Below the pieces are notes generated by a model. It saw nothing but the letters and a program-made list of their open reading frames with translations. It made no database searches and was not told the DNA's origin. A stretch of DNA of 10,016 nucleotides from Nitrospirota bacterium (GTDB taxonomy: Bacteria; Nitrospirota; UBA9217). Made by a program: the position numbers and the translations under genes. This document shows, in pieces, positions 1-5,196 of the stretch; position 1 is the stretch's first letter; each line of letters opens with the position of its first letter. The stretch spans positions 1 to 10,016 of the forward strand of contig DAIDTZ010000420.1 in the NCBI GenBank assembly GCA_027456925.1, given 5' to 3'.

Positions 1-2
1 CG

Positions 3-878
3 AGCGCCCTTATCTACTGCGGGGGCGGGATCGAACGGGGGAAGAGCGGATACAACCCTGTCACGGGCGAGAGCATCATGGGCTCCGACACGATCACGGC
101 GGCGCTCCGGAAGGCCGCGGAGGACAAGGAAGTGAAGGCGATCCTGCTCCGGATCGACAGCCCCGGCGGGTCGTATGTGGCGTCGGACACGATCTGGCGC
201 GAGACCGTCCAGGCCAAAAAAGCGGGCAAGCCGCTTATCGTGTCCATGGGAAGCGTTGCCGGCTCCGGGGGCTATTTTATCGCCATGGCCGCGGACAAGA
301 TCGTGGCCCAGCCCGCGACGATCACCGGCTCCATCGGCGTCTTCGGCGGGAAGATGGTCACGACCGGTCTCTGGAACAAGCTCGGCGTGACCTGGGACGA
401 GGTGCACACGAGCAAAAACGCCGACGTCTGGACCCAGGCCAGGGACTTCACTCCCGAGCAGCGGGCGCGGATGGAAACATGGCTTGACCGGGTGTACGAC
501 GATTTCACGTCGAAGGCCAGCCAGGGGAGAAACATGCCGAAGGATGAGCTGGAGAAAATAGCAAAGGGAAGGATCTGGACCGGAGAGGACGCGAAGCGGC
601 TGGGGCTGGTGGACGAACTGGGCGGCTTCCCGGTTGCGCTGCGGCTCGTGCGCCAGGCACTTAAGATCGCCGACAACGCGCCGATCCGGTTGAAGGAATA
701 CCCGAGAAAGAAGACGCTGTTCAAGCTCGTTTCGGAGCTGAGGCAGGCGGCAACTGGAGACGAGAGCGCCGCAGTCCTCACGCGCACGGTCGAGGATCTG
801 CAGCCGGTGATGAAAACCCTGGAGTCTCTCGGGTTTACTTCTCGTTCTGAAGTTTTAAGGATGCCGGAGTTCGAATGA
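3..878 (+). CDS. sppA: Signal peptide peptidase SppA, long (67K) type, C-terminal half (5' end outside window)
   Basis: Membrane-bound serine protease that degrades leftover signal peptides after export. The frame is open from the window edge, so the ATG at 78 is internal and the true start lies upstream. Seen: the S49-family core RIDSPGG followed by VAGSGGYF, whose serine (codon 264-266) is the expected nucleophile, then TGSIGVFGG, and near the end the block GRIWTGEDAKRLGLVDELGG, typical of the family. Short single-domain SppA proteins carry the catalytic lysine just before a D-[IV]-x-[ST] element. Here the matching stretch is TSKNADVWT, with alanine before the aspartate, as I recall for E. 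coli SppA (TSPLADVS), where the lysine comes from the N-terminal half. I infer the long tandem-domain form, with the lysine-bearing half outside the window. The frame ends MPEFE then TGA. It converges on the AsmA-like gene. Family assignment is very secure; the long form is likely. Confidence 0.93.
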   Translation, partial: SALIYCGGGIERGKSGYNPVTGESIMGSDTITAALRKAAEDKEVKAILLRIDSPGGSYVASDTIWRETVQAKKAGKPLIVSMGSVAGSGGYFIAMAADKIVAQPATITGSIGVFGGKMVTTGLWNKLGVTWDEVHTSKNADVWTQARDFTPEQRARMETWLDRVYDDFTSKASQGRNMPKDELEKIAKGRIWTGEDAKRLGLVDELGGFPVALRLVRQALKIADNAPIRLKEYPRKKTLFKLVSELRQAATGDESAAVLTRTVEDLQPVMKTLESLGFTSRSEVLRMPEFE

Positions 879-937
879 ATTCTTAATGCTGATGTTCGAA
901 CAGCACTAAAGCATCTATCTGCTAAACCCGGACAAGC

Positions 938-963
938 GGAAACAAAAGGCGGAAACAAAAGGC
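938..963. repeat. Perfect 13-bp tandem duplication
   Basis: GGAAACAAAAGGC occurs twice back to back (938-950 and 951-963) in the spacer after sppA, directly beside the long inverted repeat. It looks like a simple slippage duplication at the edge of the palindromic element. No function is implied. Confidence 0.85.
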
Positions 964-966
964 CTC

Positions 967-1063
967 TCTCGCAAAGCACGCAAAGGACGCAAAGAAATCT
1001 TTAGATCCTGGTTTTAAAACCGAATGATCGGCCTTTCTTTGCGAGCTTGGCGCCTTTGCGAGA
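967..1063. repeat. Long imperfect inverted repeat of CGCAAAG units between convergent genes
   Basis: The left arm (967-997) contains three copies of CGCAAAG (starting at 970, 979 and 988), 9 bp apart. The right arm (1034-1063) is its near reverse complement: the outer ten bases TTTCTTTGCG and the inner TTTGCGAGA match exactly, with small mismatches and one 1-base length difference between them. The 36-base loop holds a perfect 12-bp palindrome, GGTTTTAAAACC (1010-1021). The element fills most of the 236-bp spacer between the sppA and AsmA stop codons. From memory, CGCAAAG/CTTTGCG palindromes recur in intergenic regions of many environmental bacteria. Here it could also act as a two-way transcription terminator, since I see no better one. 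Function is inference. Confidence 0.8.
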
Positions 1064-1114
1064 AATATTCTTGCCGTTTTGTGGAGAATTTTATTCGCAA
1101 GTGACTAAAAGGTC

Positions 1115-2569
1115 TTATTGCTCTTTCTTTTCTTTTTCCTTCGGCAAAATCGGCGAGATGATATCGACAGGAAGCTTCAAAATATTTTCGAGCAAATCCA
1201 GGAGCCTCGTTCCTACGGCCGAAGGGGCTAGGAAGGTGACGTCCGGGTTCGACAGATCTCCGGACACCTTGGTGGGCACCGAGATCAGGGTGCCGCCCAT
1301 AATTTTGCCGACGAGCGGAATGTGCCTGATGATCCAGTTGATGGTTGAAAAGGGCGATACGAGCACGACGAGGTCCAGCTTCTTTGCAACCAGGTCAACT
1401 TCACCCTGAGCGATGAGGTCCAGGGACGAGCCCCCGATATACGCTTTTTCCAGCAGGAATTTACCTTGATGCAAACGTCCCTTTATGACCATGGTGTGAT
1501 AGGGGAACCCGTTTCCTCCCAGCTCGGGAAGTTTGCCCCGGAATATTTCCAGAACGCTCAGCACCGAAAAGATCTTTGCCAATACCGGGTACCGGTAAAT
1601 TTTCCCGTCTTTTGACGAAAAGTCGACCGTTCCCTCCAGGGAAGGGAGCAGCGCTCCGCTCTTTCCCTGGGCGAGGAGGTCCGCGTTCAAATCAAAGGTG
1701 CCTGTTACATGGACATCCTGGCCCGCCAAACAGTCCATTGTCGGCTCCAACGGCTGCTTCGCTGCCCGGGGTTTGAAATCAAAATGAATGTCCTCTCCGG
1801 AAAAGGCGAGCGTTCCGCTCAGGGAGAGGCCGCAGGTCTTTGCCTCGGTGAATGCCAGGTTCACCTGATGAGGACTCAGGGAAACAACAGCCCGCGCAGG
1901 GCTGAAGGTATACCGGCCGAAGGCAAGGGACGCCGCGTGAGCATTGACGACTCCGAGCAAAGGAGGCATGCGGGAAGGCCTCGGCTTTTGACCTGCGCTT
2001 TCCTTGTTCGTTTTGGCAAGGGCCTGCTGTATCGTCTCGACGGCTATGGTATCGGCGTCCAAGTCCATATCGAGGACCAGCCCCGCGTCCGAAGCGCTCA
2101 CGTCGCCGTGTATCGTGTAATGATCTTTGCCCCAGGTCAGAGCGGCTGAATCAACGGTGAGTATGTTCCGGTCGGCATGGAGAGAAAGGTTGTCCACCCT
2201 GATCGGGACCGCGAGGCCCCAGGGTATGACGATGTCTCTTCCAGCAAGCTTCCCCTGCGCCGCGGAGTCCACGGGCCGGTCCGTGCGAACGGCAACGCGC
2301 AAATCGCCCTCCATTGTTCCTTTGCCGAAGGTCCCGTGCTTGAATATCCTGCTTAAGGTGGTTTGGGCCAAACGGCCGGAAAAGGAAACGGCCGTGGTTG
2401 TATCGTTTTGGCGCAGGGTGAAGATCGCGTTTGTGCCCCGGTCTTCGATCGCAGCGCGCAGGAGGGCACGCTCCCGCGGGGTTCGCGAAAGGTCAAGTGA
2501 AAGGGTCGGCCCGCTCGCCATGGCAATCGTTCCCCGGAAGGACGCGTCCGATGCCTCGCGCCACGCCAC
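1115..2569 (-). CDS. AsmA-like protein, C-terminal part, separated from its N-terminal part by one in-frame stop
   Basis: This is the downstream half of the AsmA-family gene whose first half is at 2579-4138. Both halves share one reading frame, so a single TAA plus three codons is all that separates them. The last third carries the AsmA-like C-terminal domain: a hydrophobic YPVLAKIFSVLSVLEIF segment, the beta-strand block GSSLDLIAQGEVDLVAKKLD, then IPLVGKIMGGTLISVPTKV, GDLSNPDV and a short PSAVGTRLLDLLENILKLP helix, ending in a charged KEKEKKEQ tail. AsmA-family proteins are long beta-rich groove proteins of the inner membrane and periplasm, implicated in phospholipid movement to the outer membrane. 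The GTG at 2569 is only the first possible restart. I see no Shine-Dalgarno before it, and the piece has no signal peptide or membrane anchor, so made alone it would stay in the cytosol. It is more likely part of one broken or mis-sequenced gene than a real separate protein. Confidence 0.8.
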   Translation of the reverse strand: MAWREASDASFRGTIAMASGPTLSLDLSRTPRERALLRAAIEDRGTNAIFTLRQNDTTTAVSFSGRLAQTTLSRIFKHGTFGKGTMEGDLRVAVRTDRPVDSAAQGKLAGRDIVIPWGLAVPIRVDNLSLHADRNILTVDSAALTWGKDHYTIHGDVSASDAGLVLDMDLDADTIAVETIQQALAKTNKESAGQKPRPSRMPPLLGVVNAHAASLAFGRYTFSPARAVVSLSPHQVNLAFTEAKTCGLSLSGTLAFSGEDIHFDFKPRAAKQPLEPTMDCLAGQDVHVTGTFDLNADLLAQGKSGALLPSLEGTVDFSSKDGKIYRYPVLAKIFSVLSVLEIFRGKLPELGGNGFPYHTMVIKGRLHQGKFLLEKAYIGGSSLDLIAQGEVDLVAKKLDLVVLVSPFSTINWIIRHIPLVGKIMGGTLISVPTKVSGDLSNPDVTFLAPSAVGTRLLDLLENILKLPVDIISPILPKEKEKKEQ

Positions 2570-2581
2570 ATGGGTGTCTTA
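2570..2581 (-). other. In-frame TAA plus three codons joining the two AsmA halves
   Basis: On the minus strand the codons read GCT TTT TAA GAC ACC CAT GTG GCG TGG, so the frame continues as A-F-stop-D-T-H-V-A-W. No shift in frame is needed to join the 519-residue upstream part to the downstream part. A substitution in one codon, for example a serine TCA or glutamine CAA changed to TAA, would explain it. An indel would not. A run of five T lies next to the stop, but length errors there would shift the frame. Confidence 0.9.
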
Positions 2582-4138
2582 AAAAGCCAGGGGAGCGTTG
2601 ACCATGAATTCCGGCGGCAATGCGAAGCGGTCAAAAACCCATTCCATGCTTTGCTGTCCCGCTTCTCCGCTCAGGTCCAGGTCGAGCGACCGCATTCCGG
2701 GAGGGGCCCCTTGGAAGGCCCCCGAACCGGTAACTCTCGTATCAAGGAGGGAAGCCCGGACTTTGGTGAAGACAAGCGCGTCCTGGGCAATGATGAAGTC
2801 GCCTCGTGAAGCAACGAATGGACCGGGAAGAAGCGGCGAGGCCAACGCGATATGTTCGAGGCTTCCGGAAAGCGCACGTTTCCACGTCCGGGGCGAAAAG
2901 AGCGGTCCGCTGAAATGGAGGGACGAAAGCCTGACGATGCCTGTCAGGTTTTTTACCTTCTTCAACATATCCCGTATTGCTCCGATGTTTTTACCCCAAA
3001 GAAAAACCTCGCTGAGGTTGATTACGGCCTGTCCGCTTTTTACCTCGATCACAGGATTTTTTCTGTCTGAAAGAGAGGCGGAGATGCGGGACAATGCCGA
3101 GGCGCCCAGGTGCGCCGATAAATCGGACACCCTCAGCCTGTTCTCCTCGACAATGAATTGGCCGGTCACGGACAGGGGGGCGGGAAGAGGGCCCCAGTCC
3201 AAGACGACATTTCCTGCTTTGCCGGCTATGGTCATTTTTGAGTCAGCGAGGCGATCCAGCGGGACATCGGCCTGCACGGACGCCAGGGTGACTTCGCCGG
3301 ACAACGATCTCATGTCATTCACATACGCGGTCACCGTTCCTGACGAGGACAGCCATCGATACAATTCGGCGAGCGCGAAGGTCGCCCTGCCTGAGACGAC
3401 GTTCAGACGCGGCGCGTTCTTCCAGGAAAGGCCGGCGGAAAAACCGGAAAGCGCGGAGCGCCCCGCTGTAAGGGCAAGGTCTTTTACTTCCGCCTTGTCG
3501 TCGTTGAATGAATATTTGCCGCTCATGGAAAAAGCGCCCCAGGGTTCCGCCTGTGCCCTGAGCGTGATGTCCATTGTTCCCGGCGGAGCGTTAAACCGCA
3601 CAGCCGCATTCTGCAGGAAAAGCAGAAGATGGTTTTTTCTGGTGAACTTAAGGGCGCCCTGGTCCATTTTAACGACAAGACCCGGCCCGATCTCCGCAAG
3701 GTACTTGAGCAGGAGCAGGACGTTCTTCTTTACCTCCGGCAGCGAGAGGGCCTCCGGTTTAACCGCCTGGACGGTTTCCGGAAGCGCGATCGAAAGGTCC
3801 GGTTCTTGGACCAGAATCCGGGAGAGGAGCAGGTCCCCTTTCATGAGAGGAAACAGCTGGGGGTAGATGCTTATGATCTTGAGCGTTCCCGAAACTGTTT
3901 TGGGTATTGAGAGACGCGCCTCATGAAAAATGACATGGGGCAGGGGCCACAGGGCAATCGTGAGCCGTTGATAGCGCACGGAACCGCCCAGCTGCCGGGA
4001 AATGACGGTTTCGATCTTTTCTTTTGTCGAGGGCGTATTGAGATAGAGTGGCGCAAACACAAGGACGAACAGGAAAAAGACCGCTAGGAGAGAAAGCACC
4101 CCCAATGACCAGAACGCTATTTTTTTTTGCACACCCAT
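2579..4138 (-). CDS. AsmA-like envelope protein, N-terminal part (519 residues), ending at an in-frame stop
   Basis: The protein begins MGVQKKIAF, a basic start followed by one strong membrane segment (about residues 7-33), the usual AsmA-family anchor that leaves the rest in the periplasm. Next comes an AsmA-type N-terminal region: VISRQLGGSVRYQRLTIALW, then FHEARLSI, then a helix with YPQLFPLMKGDLLLSRILVQ, matching the family pattern in which short amphipathic strands lead into long beta repeats. The rest is beta-rich with many short polar/hydrophobic alternations. Family members run as one chain with a conserved C-terminal domain; here that domain lies beyond the TAA at 2579-2581, so this product is truncated. 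The ATG at 4138 has only weak ribosome-binding matches (AGGA very close, AGGCGAGA somewhat far). A run of nine A lies at codons 4-7. A good promoter sits about 60 bp upstream (4203-4231). Family assignment is fairly secure; the substrate is unknown. Confidence 0.82.
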   Translation of the reverse strand: MGVQKKIAFWSLGVLSLLAVFFLFVLVFAPLYLNTPSTKEKIETVISRQLGGSVRYQRLTIALWPLPHVIFHEARLSIPKTVSGTLKIISIYPQLFPLMKGDLLLSRILVQEPDLSIALPETVQAVKPEALSLPEVKKNVLLLLKYLAEIGPGLVVKMDQGALKFTRKNHLLLFLQNAAVRFNAPPGTMDITLRAQAEPWGAFSMSGKYSFNDDKAEVKDLALTAGRSALSGFSAGLSWKNAPRLNVVSGRATFALAELYRWLSSSGTVTAYVNDMRSLSGEVTLASVQADVPLDRLADSKMTIAGKAGNVVLDWGPLPAPLSVTGQFIVEENRLRVSDLSAHLGASALSRISASLSDRKNPVIEVKSGQAVINLSEVFLWGKNIGAIRDMLKKVKNLTGIVRLSSLHFSGPLFSPRTWKRALSGSLEHIALASPLLPGPFVASRGDFIIAQDALVFTKVRASLLDTRVTGSGAFQGAPPGMRSLDLDLSGEAGQQSMEWVFDRFALPPEFMVNAPLAF

Positions 4139-4202
4139 ATCCTGTTGATCTCGCCTTTCGAAGCAAGCGGCTGAAAAAGCAGTTCAGCGACCCGCTAGTT
4201 TG

Positions 4203-4231
4203 ATTATAAACGTTGTTTTCCCGCAGGGCAA
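4203..4231 (-). promoter_or_regulatory. Sigma70-type promoter for the AsmA-like gene
   Basis: Read on the minus strand: TTGCCC (4226-4231), a 17-bp gap, then a perfect TATAAT (4203-4208). The start point would fall near 4196, giving a leader of about 58 bases to the ATG at 4138. The -10 box is perfect and the -35 box matches four of six positions. Confidence 0.6.
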
Positions 4232-4318
4232 ATGGGATAATGAATCCAAAGCACCTTATGCCGCCGCAAGCCGGGGACCGGCTCAGGCCGCCAAATTCCC
4301 AGCAGGCTTTTAGCTGCC

Positions 4319-4396
4319 TTTGCGAGCGAAGCAATCTCGCAGTTAAAATAATAAGCTTGAGATTGCCGCGTCGCGAAAAACGCTCCTCGCAATGAC
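4319..4396. repeat. Two-tier palindromic intergenic repeat (TTGCGAG...GCAATCTC type)
   Basis: The outer arms TTGCGAG (4320-4326) and CTCGCAA (4386-4392) and the inner arms GCAATCTC (4331-4338) and GAGATTGC (4359-4366) are exact reverse complements around an AT-rich 20-base loop. The right arm is longer, with an extra CGCGTCGCGAAAAACG stretch absent from the left. The text resembles the interspersed 'GTCATTGCGAGGAGC...GAAGCAATCTC' element that I recall from many environmental genomes. That match is from memory, not a search. Short open frames across it on the minus strand are by-products of the repeat. Confidence 0.75.
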
Positions 4397-4504
4397 GTAG
4401 CCGACGGGATCGTTGCTCCCGAGGGCAGCGTGCAAGCGAAGTTCCCGACAAAGAAGTTCATTGAAGCGATGAGAAAAGCCCATAAAAAGATCCGCGTGCC
4501 CTGA
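4397..4504 (+). pseudogene. Possible 3' remnant of an unidentified gene cut by the repeat
   Basis: The frame beginning right after the repeat arm reads V-A-D-G-I-V-A-P-E-G-S-V-Q-A-K-F-P-T-K-K, then F-I-E-A-M-R-K-A-H-K-K-I-R-V-P and TGA (4502-4504). Third codon positions are mostly G or C, as in the neighbouring genes, and the end looks like a basic amphipathic helix. Upstream the frame runs only into the repeat and hits TGA at 4358-4360. It looks like the tail of a longer gene replaced on its 5' side by the repeat. I do not recognise the family. Internal starts (GTG 4430, ATG 4469) would give very short peptides. Its stop overlaps the Shine-Dalgarno of the PilZ gene. Chance is a real alternative. 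Confidence 0.3.
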
Positions 4505-4516
4505 GGAATTCACCTG

Positions 4517-4975
4517 ATGGATACTGTAAAACACAATCAGCGGAAGGGACTAAAGCGCTACTCGGTCCCCCTGGAAAGAAACTGCTCCCTGGGGGTCGTC
4601 ACTTTTCAGAATCCCCGGGCAAGGGATTACTTTGCCAGGATCGTGAATATCAGCGCGACCGGCATTGGAATAGCGTCCGAACAGGGGATCGAGCCGGGCC
4701 TTATCTGGTTCAAGGAGAGCCTCTACGGGAAAAAATACGGCGTTCTTATTTGGTGCAGACTGGAGGGATTGCTGTACCGGGGAGGCATCCAGTTCATTCA
4801 CCTCACGCAAGCGGAAGACGAATGTTTTCAAAGCAAGCTAAGCAAGCAGCCGGGACAAGCGCCCTTCGATCCCGAGGGCGACATGGGAATGTTGATAGCC
4901 TCCCTGAAAGAAAGATTCGGACGGGAGTTCAACGGTCTTGATGCAAGCGAGCCCCGGGAGAGAAGGATCTCGTGA
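4517..4975 (+). CDS. Small PilZ-domain protein, candidate c-di-GMP receptor
   Basis: A 152-residue soluble protein with one PilZ-type beta barrel. Seen: a basic start with RKGLKR (residues 9-14), where PilZ proteins normally have RxxxR, then the second signature NISATG (N44-x-S46-x-x-G49), which is canonical [DN]xSxxG, and a final strand YRGGIQFIHL (about 87-96) in the place of the usual G-x-x-F. RxxxR and [DN]xSxxG together grip the c-di-GMP dimer. Here the arginines are five apart (R9, R14), or one is replaced by lysine (K10 or K13), so binding is plausible but not certain. The tail (about 105-152) is polar, likely helical, and not recognised. The start at 4517 is supported by GAGGA at 4503-4507 with nine bases between. 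Just downstream and convergent is a GGDEF-EAL protein, which supports a shared c-di-GMP theme. No other domain hints at the output. Confidence 0.78.
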   Translation: MDTVKHNQRKGLKRYSVPLERNCSLGVVTFQNPRARDYFARIVNISATGIGIASEQGIEPGLIWFKESLYGKKYGVLIWCRLEGLLYRGGIQFIHLTQAEDECFQSKLSKQPGQAPFDPEGDMGMLIASLKERFGREFNGLDASEPRERRIS

Positions 4976-5196
4976 AGGTAAATACCGCGCAAAGCGTTCG
5001 CTCCCTCAGGTTCGCACCTCAATAATCTTAGTTTCTCTGGAAAGCGCCCCCTATCAGTATCGCCTACGGTAGTTCTTATGGCGTATAACGCTTGATCAAT
5101 TTCGGCACGCCGGGCGACGGCGTTTATCACCACCAAACTGCGGTCAAATGCCCGTGGTGGGAATTTTCGTGCGTGGATGCCGGAGAAACGGCAGGG

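Larger units (their letters stand above)
4139..4516. other. 378-bp spacer between divergent AsmA and PilZ genes
   Basis: It holds, in order, the AsmA leader and promoter (4203-4231), a GC-rich hairpin AGCCGG-GGA-CCGGCT (4269-4283) with no T-run after it, a palindromic repeat (4319-4396) and a short coding-like remnant (4397-4504) that runs up to the PilZ ribosome-binding site. On the plus strand TTGTTT (4213-4218) and GATAAT (4236-4241) are 17 bp apart and could drive the PilZ gene. They overlap the minus-strand promoter, so both could not be occupied at once. I see no other gene. Confidence 0.6.

Noticed and set aside
967..1063. CRISPR-like array because of evenly spaced repeats
   Set aside because: The units are 7 bp at 9-bp spacing with no spacers of constant length, and a reverse-complement arm is present. 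This is a palindromic element, not a CRISPR.
2579..2581. Possible frameshift or programmed recoding at the AsmA junction
   Set aside because: Both halves are in the same frame, so no frameshift is needed, and the stop is TAA, which is not a selenocysteine or pyrrolysine codon. Nonsense change or sequence error is simpler.
2598..3866. A 422-codon plus-strand frame opposite the AsmA-like gene
   Set aside because: It is shadow coding: proline-, arginine- and serine-rich text with no domain, opposite a gene with a membrane anchor, promoter and family motifs.
4269..4283. AGCCGG-GGA-CCGGCT hairpin as an intrinsic terminator
   Set aside because: No T-run follows, and it lies upstream of the PilZ gene and beyond the AsmA promoter, where a terminator has no clear role.
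3921..4461. Open frames on the minus strand upstream of the AsmA-like gene
   Set aside because: They run across the promoter, the palindromic repeat and the AsmA start in another frame. Their product is repeat-derived text with no recognisable domain.
5130..5160. CCACCA...TGGTGG hairpin as a terminator between PilZ and GGDEF-EAL genes
   Set aside because: The stem is only six pairs with a 19-base loop, and no proper T-run follows on either strand.
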